DNA of 64,000 bases from an uncultured Alphaproteobacteria bacterium (lineage in GTDB: Bacteria > Pseudomonadota > Alphaproteobacteria > HIMB59 > GCA-002718135): NCBI GenBank assembly GCA_902614375.1, contig CACMKZ010000001.1, positions 62,001 through 126,000 on the forward strand, in the 5' to 3' direction. The notes beneath the pieces were generated by a model, which saw only the letters and a list, made by a program, of their open reading frames with translations, did not search any database and was not told the origin of the DNA. The position numbers and the translations under genes are program-made. Below, piece by piece: positions 25,037 to 32,666 of the stretch (positions are counted from its first letter, which is position 1; every line of letters begins with the position of its first letter).

Positions 25037-25111
25037 TGGAGCGGGCGAAGGGATTCGAACCCTCGACTTCAACCTTGGCAAGGTTGCGCTCTACCCCTGA
25101 GCTACGCCCGC
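25037..25111 (-). tRNA. tRNA-Gly(GCC)
   Basis: Complete cloverleaf on the minus strand. Acceptor GCGGGCG pairs with CGCCCGC, the D arm is GCTC/GAGC, the anticodon stem CAACC/GGTTG carries loop TTGCCAA (anticodon GCC), and the T arm is GAGGG/CCCTT with one G-T. CCA is encoded. Its 3' end is the insertion point for the mini elements on its left; the element-proximal bases regenerate an intact tRNA. It lies 54 bases from the end of the blh gene. Confidence 0.97.
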
Positions 25112-25165
25112 ATTATTTACACAATTACCATTTTGAATTTATAAGTCAATATTTGAGAAAACGAT

Positions 25166-25984
25166 TTATTTAAATCTTCTTCTATAGACAATATCAACAA
25201 GTAACATATGAGGAAGCGTTAAAGCAGCAAGTCCAATGAAAATTACTTTTAATATAGACTCATATAATGATATATTTTGAACTAGATAAAAAACAATTCC
25301 TAAACCTCCAATCCAAGAGATTACTGTAAAAATTATTGTGGAGTAAATAACAAAGTATTTATTTTTTAAATTTAAATAAATATTTTTAATCAAATGTTTT
25401 AAATGTTTATAAGTGTGAAAAAAACAGAAATATATTGCGAAGCTTAGTAATGGATCAAAAAAATAAAAAATAAATAAAAGAAATAGAATCTCAAAAATTC
25501 CTTTTCGTAATGTCTTTTCGATGAAGGATAGATAAATAAAATATATTATAGATAATAATGTTAAAAAATATGGGATGAAAAAATATTTTTGGATTGAGTA
25601 AATGTTATTATTTGTCAGATATTCAAATATCAAAAAAGATTGATCTTCGTTGAAAAATATTATTCCGAAAATAATAGTCATTCCATAAGTAAAGCTTATT
25701 GAATACTTATATTTATTTATTTTAAAATTTGTCCAATCACACAACCCAAAATGGGCAATAGTCATTATAATAAAGATCGTTAGCGCAATAATAGGAAAAT
25801 ATAACCAAAATAAAATGACTAGAAAAAATAAAACTAGGTAATAAAATATAAATTTTAGAAATTGAATTCTAGTACTGAAACCTACTAAGGAAGCAATTGC
25901 ACCATCAAATGAGCCATGTGGAAGGCCAATGAAAAAAATTAATAAAAAAGAAATAATATTTAAAATTGTAAGATCGACTAACAT
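25166..25984 (-). CDS. blh: Beta-carotene 15,15'-dioxygenase, Brp/Blh family
   Basis: 272 residues, an integral membrane protein with about seven hydrophobic helices. Family marks are IGLPHGSFDGAIA (~19-31) with the iron-ligand-type histidine, IAHFGLCDWTNF (~75-86), and later CFFHTYKHLKHL. Cleaves beta-carotene into two retinals, the chromophore of proteorhodopsin. It is the last gene of crtI-crtB-crtY-blh (2 bases after crtY), fitting a retinal operon. A rhodopsin gene is not in this window. Confidence 0.9.
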   Translation of the reverse strand: MLVDLTILNIISFLLIFFIGLPHGSFDGAIASLVGFSTRIQFLKFIFYYLVLFFLVILFWLYFPIIALTIFIIMTIAHFGLCDWTNFKINKYKYSISFTYGMTIIFGIIFFNEDQSFLIFEYLTNNNIYSIQKYFFIPYFLTLLSIIYFIYLSFIEKTLRKGIFEILFLLFIFYFFDPLLSFAIYFCFFHTYKHLKHLIKNIYLNLKNKYFVIYSTIIFTVISWIGGLGIVFYLVQNISLYESILKVIFIGLAALTLPHMLLVDIVYRRRFK

Positions 25985-25985
25985 A

Positions 25986-27068
25986 TTATTTAAATAATTC
26001 TTTTATAAAGGGAAGCTTGGGCATACTATTTATAATTTTTAACTTAGTTATTAAATTTGATTCACCCATCATAAAACTTTGAAATTCATTTCCACTTAGA
26101 TTAGATGCGAGCTTTATAAATGACCTTCCATCTTCTCTGTTATTTTTTAAAAAATTAATAAAAACTTTATCCATTTTTCTTTCTAAAAAATTATGGATAT
26201 TTACATAGTTTTTATTTGAATTTTTTAAAAATTGGATTTGTTTTATAAGAAATGAAAAGGCATATCCAGTAGAGGGCTTGCACGCACCTCCTCTAATACC
26301 AATATTGAAGATATTAGAATTAACTGATCTTTTTTCACCTGCAAAAAACATTGGTATTACTCCTTTTTCTGAGCTCTGTTCTTTAAATTTATTAATATTA
26401 TTTTTCTTCAAGTAATCATTTATTTTTTCTCTATACCAGGAGCTGTGAAAAACATCTTTTGAAAAGACTGTAGATTCAACAAGTGCTTTATTGTGACTAA
26501 ATGGCAGGATGTAGATAAAATGTAAAACATTGTTTTCTTCTGTAAAGTGCATCAGGGTTAATTTATTTTCATTAAAAGTATTATCTTCCACAGTAATATT
26601 AATTCCAAAAAAATGTTGTAATAATTCACCTTTTTTTTCTTTTGCCGATCGTGAATCATAAATGTTTTCAGCGTAATATATTTTGTCATCAGCAGTGATT
26701 ATTTTAAAATAATTTTGTTCGGGAAAATATTGGATAACTTTTTTATTTATGATTTCTAATTTGTTTTTTGTTTCTAAACAAAATTTTTTCCAAGCTTTAA
26801 AACTAATAACACAATAAGGTTTATCTAAACTTGTATGTGTTATATTAGTATTATTGTTACCAATAGTCCATTTGTACCATTTTTTTTCAATAATTTTTTC
26901 AAAAGGCTTCATCCAATCTGCTAACCAAAAACCAAAAATATTATCTCTTTTGTTTATATCTCCACTTTCAAATGCAATGATTTCGTTATAGCTATCTCCG
27001 TAAAGAATTTTATTTACAGCTAAACCACTAGGGCCTAATCCAATTATTGCAGCTTTATAAATTTTCAT
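25986..27068 (-). CDS. crtY: Lycopene beta-cyclase
   Basis: 360 residues. The N-terminal dinucleotide-binding motif AAIIGLGPSGLAVNKIL (~6-22), the cyclase segment DSRSAKEK (near ~140) and IRGGACKPSTGYAFSF (~270-285) identify the CrtY-type flavoprotein that cyclises both ends of lycopene to beta-carotene. It overlaps crtB by 14 bases and sits 2 bases before blh, so translation is probably coupled through the operon. Confidence 0.9.
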   Translation of the reverse strand: MKIYKAAIIGLGPSGLAVNKILYGDSYNEIIAFESGDINKRDNIFGFWLADWMKPFEKIIEKKWYKWTIGNNNTNITHTSLDKPYCVISFKAWKKFCLETKNKLEIINKKVIQYFPEQNYFKIITADDKIYYAENIYDSRSAKEKKGELLQHFFGINITVEDNTFNENKLTLMHFTEENNVLHFIYILPFSHNKALVESTVFSKDVFHSSWYREKINDYLKKNNINKFKEQSSEKGVIPMFFAGEKRSVNSNIFNIGIRGGACKPSTGYAFSFLIKQIQFLKNSNKNYVNIHNFLERKMDKVFINFLKNNREDGRSFIKLASNLSGNEFQSFMMGESNLITKLKIINSMPKLPFIKELFK

Positions 27069-27936
27069 TTGGGAGATTATCTCTAATTTTATGATACTGA
27101 TATTTCATAAAAGGGATTAAAATAAAAAGTAAAATTGATTTAACTGTAATTAAAGATTTTTCTAATAAGTTTAAATATACCCTTTCTCTTAAATATTTTT
27201 TTTTATTTGATTTTATCTTAATGCCGATACCTCTATAAATATTAGCTGCAATGAATATGCCTAGTCTGCTAGGTAGGGGGATATATTTTAAACCAGCAAA
27301 ACCATTTTCATAAAACTTATCTGAAAGACCTATTACTTCATGAATTGCGTTTGATATTTTTTCATCTTTTTCTAAACTTTTGTTATGAAGATCAGTTAAA
27401 TTTTCTAATGATATACCAGGTATCCAATTGGCAGGTAAATATATTCTTTTCATTTTAGAATCTTCATAAACATCTCTTGCTATATTTGTTAGCTGCATTC
27501 CAATACCTAAATCGATTGCCGATTTTGCTGCCTTTTCATTTTTTACACCTATAATTTTAGACATCATTAATCCAACAGTACCAGCAACATGATAAGAGTA
27601 TTTTATAAGTTCTTTCTTGTTTTGAATTCTTATTTTTTTCTGATCTAAGATTAATCCCTCAATTAAATCTATAAAAATTAAATTGTTAATTTTATTTTTT
27701 TGCAAAAAAATATTTACTTTATTATTTTTATTGGTCCTTATTTCTTCAATTGAATTTTTAAGATATGTAGTTTGGTCTTCACTATATTTATCAGCAATAT
27801 CATCAAAATATCTACAAATTGAATAAAGAGTGCCAGCATTTTTTTTGTAACTTTTTGGTAAAAAAAAACTTGCCCAATAAAAACTTTTGCCTTCTCTTTT
27901 AAGATCTGTCGAAGAATTAAGATCTAAATCAATCAT
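27055..27936 (-). CDS. crtB: Phytoene synthase
   Basis: 293 residues. Condenses two geranylgeranyl-PP to phytoene. The first aspartate-rich motif is YFDDIADKYSED (~44-55) and the second is QLTNIARDVYEDSKMKRIYL (~153-172). SFFLPKSYKK near the N-terminus is also typical. Same strand and operon as crtI (2-base gap) and crtY (overlap). The expected GGPP synthase gene crtE is not in the cluster and must lie elsewhere, or be replaced by another prenyl synthase. Confidence 0.95.
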   Translation of the reverse strand: MIDLDLNSSTDLKREGKSFYWASFFLPKSYKKNAGTLYSICRYFDDIADKYSEDQTTYLKNSIEEIRTNKNNKVNIFLQKNKINNLIFIDLIEGLILDQKKIRIQNKKELIKYSYHVAGTVGLMMSKIIGVKNEKAAKSAIDLGIGMQLTNIARDVYEDSKMKRIYLPANWIPGISLENLTDLHNKSLEKDEKISNAIHEVIGLSDKFYENGFAGLKYIPLPSRLGIFIAANIYRGIGIKIKSNKKKYLRERVYLNLLEKSLITVKSILLFILIPFMKYQYHKIRDNLPNENL

Positions 27937-27938
27937 TG

Positions 27939-29414
27939 TTATTTTAATTCAGATTTAATTATATTTTCAACGACTTTAGCTGAAGAAAGGACGCCTGGTA
28001 TTCCTGCACCTGGGTGAGAACCTGCAGCTGAAAAATATAGATTTTTAATTTTTTTGTCTTTGTTGTGATATCTAAACCAAGCTGACTGTGTAAAAATTGG
28101 AGCTATGGAAAAACCAGCTCCGTGCATAGAATTATAATCATTTTTAAAATCTTTAGGATTCATCCAAAAAACATCTGTGATACTATTTTCTAAATCTGGC
28201 ATAATTGTTTTAGACAATTCTTTAACTATTTTATTTTTAAGATTTTCTGATTCGACATCCCAGTCAATTTTTCCTTGTAAATTAGGTACTGGACATAAAA
28301 CATAGAAGCTATCACAACCTTCTGGTGCAAAAGATTTATCAGTAGCAGTAGGTCTATGAATATATAAAGAAAAATCTTCAGATAAAATTTTATTTTTGAA
28401 TATATCATGAAGCAAAGACTTAAATCTTTCAGTCATCCAAATAGTGTGGTGAGCGACTTTATGATATTGTTTTTTTGTTCCAAAAAAAAGCACAAATAGA
28501 CCCATTGAATATAATAAGTTTTTTTCTCTTAATATAGGCCTGTTTAAATTTTGTTTTTTCAAAAGTTTGGAATAAACCATTGGTGGGTCAGCATTGCACA
28601 CAACCAGATCAAGATCTGTAATTTCTTCATTATTTGTTAATATTTTTGTAATCTTATTATTCTCAACAATAAACTCTTTAGCTTCTGTATTAGTTTTAAT
28701 TTTAACACCAGAATCAATCATTAATTTTTTTAATTCAGATACAATCTTACCAGTACCACCCATACAAAAATATACCCCCCATTTTCTCTCTAAATAGTGA
28801 ATTAAAGCATAAATCGACGTTGTTGTATGTGGATCACCTCCAACTAAAAGAGGATGAATTGAAAATGCTTTTCTAAGATAGGGGTTTTTTAGATAACTGT
28901 TTACAAGTTGAGATACTGTGAAATAACTTTTTAAAATAATTAAATTGGGAATAACACCTAACATTTTAAAAAAAGAAATGAATGGTTTGTCAGCTAGTTT
29001 TGTAAAGCCCACATCAAATATTTTTTTTGATTGATTTAAAAGTTTATAATATCCTTTTATATCTCTTTTATCAAATTTACCTATCTCACTATTTGTTTTT
29101 TCAACTGTAGAACAATAATCAAAAGTCTTACCGTCATGAAAATAATATCTATACCAGGGTTCAAGAGGGACAAAATTCAAATAATCTTTTCTTTTTTTTC
29201 CAAATAAACTAAACAATTCATCAAAAAGAAATGGTGCTGTTATGACAGTAGGTCCAGCATCATGTTTAAAACCATTTACTTCAAAAACTCTTGCTCTTCC
29301 TCCAAGCTTATCTAGTTTTTCAATAATTGTTGTATCATAGCCTAATTTTTTTAATCTTAAACTAATCGCAATACCTCCAAAACCACTTCCTATAACTACT
29401 GCTTTTTTTCCCAT
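27939..29414 (-). CDS. crtI: Phytoene desaturase
   Basis: 491 residues. The FAD-binding N-terminus is VVIGSGFGGIAISLRLKKLG, followed by GGRARVFEVNGFKHDAGPT, and the C-terminal carotenoid-oxidoreductase signature is FSAAGSHPGAGIPGVLSSAK. It introduces four double bonds to turn phytoene into lycopene. First gene of the crtI-crtB-crtY-blh operon; the promoter probably lies in the 57-base divergent spacer shared with the ProX-like gene. Length is typical. Confidence 0.96.
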   Translation of the reverse strand: MGKKAVVIGSGFGGIAISLRLKKLGYDTTIIEKLDKLGGRARVFEVNGFKHDAGPTVITAPFLFDELFSLFGKKRKDYLNFVPLEPWYRYYFHDGKTFDYCSTVEKTNSEIGKFDKRDIKGYYKLLNQSKKIFDVGFTKLADKPFISFFKMLGVIPNLIILKSYFTVSQLVNSYLKNPYLRKAFSIHPLLVGGDPHTTTSIYALIHYLERKWGVYFCMGGTGKIVSELKKLMIDSGVKIKTNTEAKEFIVENNKITKILTNNEEITDLDLVVCNADPPMVYSKLLKKQNLNRPILREKNLLYSMGLFVLFFGTKKQYHKVAHHTIWMTERFKSLLHDIFKNKILSEDFSLYIHRPTATDKSFAPEGCDSFYVLCPVPNLQGKIDWDVESENLKNKIVKELSKTIMPDLENSITDVFWMNPKDFKNDYNSMHGAGFSIAPIFTQSAWFRYHNKDKKIKNLYFSAAGSHPGAGIPGVLSSAKVVENIIKSELK

Positions 29415-29471
29415 TGTTAATTTTGTAATTTTATTTAAATACCTTATTTCTTAATAAATATAATATTATTT

Positions 29472-29984
29472 ATGCTTTCAAAGACAGATTTATTTGAATT
29501 ACTTAGTGTAAAAAATAAAGAATTTCAAATTCATGATCACGATCCTTTGTTTACAGTTGAAGATTCTGAAAATCTCAGAGGTGAAATTAAAGGGGCGCAT
29601 ACAAAAAATTTATTTTTAAAAAATAAAAAAAACAATTTTTTTCTTTTTAGTTGTGATGAAAATGCAAAGATTGATTTAAAGCTATTTTCTAAATCTATTG
29701 ATGCTAAGAATTTATCATTTGCTAATGCTGAATATTTAGAACAACTTTTGGGCATAAAGCCTGGGTCAGTCTCACCATTTGCCCTTCTTAACGACATCGA
29801 TAATGTTGTTAAATTTTACTTAGATGAAAAACTTTTTGATAGTGATATAATTAACTTCCACCCTCTAATAAATACCACAACTATAAGTATTAAGACTTCA
29901 GAGTTTATAAACTTCCTCCTTGAAAATAATAAAAAAATTCATATTTTTTCTTTGGATAGTTATAGTATAGTCAAATCTTTATGA
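29472..29984 (+). CDS. ProX/YbaK-type aminoacyl-tRNA deacylase
   Basis: 170 residues. The YbaK-like editing fold shows LRGEIKGAHTKNLFLKNKK (~37-55), where the lysine and following residues bind the misacylated tRNA, and LLGIKPGSVSPFALLND (~92-108), the GxxPGSVSPF motif of the ProX/PrdX prolyl-tRNA editing branch. It hydrolyses Ala-tRNA(Pro) or a related mischarged tRNA in the cytoplasm. It overlaps the next gene by 4 bases (ATGA). Confidence 0.9.
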   Translation: MLSKTDLFELLSVKNKEFQIHDHDPLFTVEDSENLRGEIKGAHTKNLFLKNKKNNFFLFSCDENAKIDLKLFSKSIDAKNLSFANAEYLEQLLGIKPGSVSPFALLNDIDNVVKFYLDEKLFDSDIINFHPLINTTTISIKTSEFINFLLENNKKIHIFSLDSYSIVKSL

Positions 29985-30847
29985 GTGAAAATACAAATAT
30001 AATAGATGTTACTGAAACAGATTTTAATGATCAGGTTATTGAAGCAAGTGAGAATAAATTAATTATTGTTGATTTTTGGGCTCCTTGGTGTGGTCCTTGT
30101 AAACAATTAACGCCAATTTTAGAAAAAATAATATCAAAAACAGGAGATAAAATTATTTTAGTAAAAATTAATATTGATGAAAATCAACAAATTGCTGCGC
30201 AATTAAGAATTCAATCAATTCCTACGGTATATGCATTTAAAAATAAACAAATTGTTAATGCGTTTCAGGGTGTTATTCCAGAAGGTCAGATTATTGAATT
30301 TATTGAAAAATGTTTAGGATCTAAAATTAATGAAGATTTCACTGAATTTTATAATGAAATAGAAAGCGCTATGGCTGAAAATAAGTTTGAAGAAACTAAA
30401 GACACTCTTTTGGACTTTATTTCTAAAAACTCAGACGAAATTAAGGGTATTTGTTTTTATTTAGAATGCTTGATCGAGCTTAAACAATTTGAAGAGGTTG
30501 AAGCGTTCATTAGTTCATTAGAAAAAGATGTGCAAGAAAAGAATGAGGTTAAACAAGTTTTAAAAAAATTGAAAATTGTGAAAAATAATTCATCTGGACC
30601 AAATATTAATGAGTTGGTTAGTAAACTTGAGAGTGAACCAGATAATGTCGATTTAATTTTAGAAATATCAGATAAGTATTTTTCAATAAAAGAGTATGAA
30701 AATGGAATGAACTTACTGTTAAATAATTATCCAAAAAACAAAGAAGTGGTAAAAAATAAAATGGTAGAATTTTTTGGTGTGCTAGGAAATACCAATCAAA
30801 TTACTATTGAATATAGAAAAAAACTTTCACAAATAATGTTTTCATAA
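29981..30847 (+). CDS. Thioredoxin-TPR protein (CnoX/YbbN-like)
   Basis: 288 residues. An N-terminal thioredoxin domain carries the active site FWAPWCGPCKQL (~31-42) and cis-proline IPTVYAF, followed by helical TPR-like repeats (~120-288). That two-part plan is the CnoX/YbbN type, a chaperone-holdase that protects proteins from oxidation; here both CxxC cysteines are present, so redox activity is possible. Coupled to the ProX-like gene upstream and 1 base before the LON-domain gene, an arrangement common in alphaproteobacteria. Confidence 0.92.
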   Translation: MSENTNIIDVTETDFNDQVIEASENKLIIVDFWAPWCGPCKQLTPILEKIISKTGDKIILVKINIDENQQIAAQLRIQSIPTVYAFKNKQIVNAFQGVIPEGQIIEFIEKCLGSKINEDFTEFYNEIESAMAENKFEETKDTLLDFISKNSDEIKGICFYLECLIELKQFEEVEAFISSLEKDVQEKNEVKQVLKKLKIVKNNSSGPNINELVSKLESEPDNVDLILEISDKYFSIKEYENGMNLLLNNYPKNKEVVKNKMVEFFGVLGNTNQITIEYRKKLSQIMFS

Positions 30848-30848
30848 C

Positions 30849-31445
30849 ATGGAAGTTCCTATTTTTCCGCTTAACGGTGCTGTTCTTTTTCCAGGAACAA
30901 GCTTGCCTTTGAATATATTTGAAGAAAGATACATTGAAATGGTTGACTATGCGCTTTCAAAAGAACGGTGTATAGGCATGATACAATCTGATGAAAAAAA
31001 TAAGCTCTATAATATTGGTTGTATTGGAAAAATTCATAGTTTTAGTGAAACAACTGACGGAAGATATTTGATTAGTTTACAAGGAACAAGCTGCTTTAAA
31101 GTTAAGAAGGAATTAAAAAAAAAATATAAGTTTCGATTAATAGAAGCTGAAATTTTAAATTTTGAGGAAGATAAAAAGCTTATTAATGAAAAACAAAAAA
31201 ATAATCTTTTAGAAAAATATAGCCAATACATAAAAGTTAAAAAAATTAATTTAAACCTAGAAGAAATTCAAAATATTGATTTTAATCAAATAATAAAGTT
31301 CATTGCAATGATTTCACCTTTTAGTAATATTGAGAAACAAGTTCTATTGGAAACAAAGAATCTGAGTGATTTTTATAAAAAACTTCAATCAATTCTAGAG
31401 CTTGAGATTGTTGAAAATGATGATGATGATAAAACTATTAATTAA
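30849..31445 (+). CDS. LON substrate-binding-domain protein
   Basis: 198 residues, only the N-terminal LON domain: VPIFPLNGAVLFPGTSLPLN, IFEERYIEMVDYAL, CIGMIQ and IGCIGKIHSF. There is no AAA+ or protease domain. Stand-alone LON-domain proteins occur beside thioredoxin-TPR genes in alphaproteobacteria; their substrate is unknown. The 3' end overlaps the convergent ubiH-like gene by 8 bases. Confidence 0.92.
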   Translation: MEVPIFPLNGAVLFPGTSLPLNIFEERYIEMVDYALSKERCIGMIQSDEKNKLYNIGCIGKIHSFSETTDGRYLISLQGTSCFKVKKELKKKYKFRLIEAEILNFEEDKKLINEKQKNNLLEKYSQYIKVKKINLNLEEIQNIDFNQIIKFIAMISPFSNIEKQVLLETKNLSDFYKKLQSILELEIVENDDDDKTIN

Positions 31446-32619
31446 CTCCCATAGCAAAATCACTTATCTGATTTTTTAATTTTTTACTTTTCTCTATTAA
31501 ATTGATAGCTGAAAATCTTGCATGATTAAAAATGGTATTATCTAATTTAAAGATACTATCAACTTTATCAGTGATTTGATACAGTCTAAAAGCTTTGTAA
31601 AAATTATTTTTCTGAAATTCTTTACAAAATATTTCATCTCCCATTTCCAAACCTAAAGAATTATATTTTTTAGCAAGATTGTATATACTTTCTACATCTT
31701 GCATACCTAGATTCCATCCCTGTCCTGCAATTGGATGAAATGAGTGGGCTGAGTCACCTAAATAAATAATTCTATTCTCAAAAAATTTAGAGTTTAGATG
31801 AGCTTTTAAAGGAAAAGTTTGTTTGGTGATTATTTTTTTTATCTCACCAACACTTCCTTGTGTCTTTTCATTAAGAATGGAAATAATATTATTATCATCT
31901 AAAGAAAGTAGCGAATTTATATATTTATTAGTGTTTGTCCAAACTATTGAACTTTGAAACTCACTTTTATTTTTTTGCATTGGTAAGATTGCAAGAGGTC
32001 CGTCTTTAAAGAAGAACTCGTAAGCAGTGCTGTTGTGATTCTTTGAGTGATAAAAATTTATTACAATTGCTTTTTTTTTATAATCTTTTCTATAAATTGG
32101 TGTTTTAAAAATTTTTCTTATTGAGCTGTTTTTTCCATCACAAGCAAATAGAATATTTGTTTTAAGATAAAAATTATTTTGCTTAGTTACAATTTTGTCG
32201 CCTTGATAAAAAATATCTTTTACAGAAGCATTGTTAAAAATATCTACATTTTTTTGTTCTTGTAATTTTTTATAAAGGCAACCAAGTATGAACTCGTTTT
32301 TAACTATATATCCAAGATTAGATTTTCTTCTTTGGTTGTCAAAATAAATTTTGTTTGATTGATTTCTGTCTATTATTTGAATACTCTTTATTGGCTCTGC
32401 ATAATTACCAATTTCATTCCAAATATTAATTTCTTCAAGAAATTTTTTTGTACCTTCTGAAATTGCTGTCGTCCTTTTGTCTAAAATATTTTTATGATTA
32501 AATTTAGCATTTTGCTCTAAAACCACTACTTTATTGCCAAGTTTAGATAGTGAATATGCTGTAACAGCACCTATCAGCCCTCCTCCTATTATATTAATAT
32601 TTGATTGAATTTCTTTCAT
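31438..32619 (-). CDS. UbiH/COQ6-family FAD monooxygenase
   Basis: 393 residues. The FAD-binding N-terminus is IIGGGLIGAVTAYSLSKLG, with a DG-type motif in FACDGKNSSIRKIF and the C-terminal FAD motif YLGDSAHSFHPIAGQGWNLG. This is the aromatic hydroxylase family that adds hydroxyls to the ubiquinone ring. Which carbon it acts on (UbiH, UbiF, UbiI or the broad UbiL/UbiM types) cannot be decided here. Divergent from ftsK over 47 bases. Confidence 0.9.
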   Translation of the reverse strand: MKEIQSNINIIGGGLIGAVTAYSLSKLGNKVVVLEQNAKFNHKNILDKRTTAISEGTKKFLEEINIWNEIGNYAEPIKSIQIIDRNQSNKIYFDNQRRKSNLGYIVKNEFILGCLYKKLQEQKNVDIFNNASVKDIFYQGDKIVTKQNNFYLKTNILFACDGKNSSIRKIFKTPIYRKDYKKKAIVINFYHSKNHNSTAYEFFFKDGPLAILPMQKNKSEFQSSIVWTNTNKYINSLLSLDDNNIISILNEKTQGSVGEIKKIITKQTFPLKAHLNSKFFENRIIYLGDSAHSFHPIAGQGWNLGMQDVESIYNLAKKYNSLGLEMGDEIFCKEFQKNNFYKAFRLYQITDKVDSIFKLDNTIFNHARFSAINLIEKSKKLKNQISDFAMGVN

Positions 32620-32666
32620 AATTTTCTTCGAATTACCATAATCTAAATGTATTACAATCTAACTAT

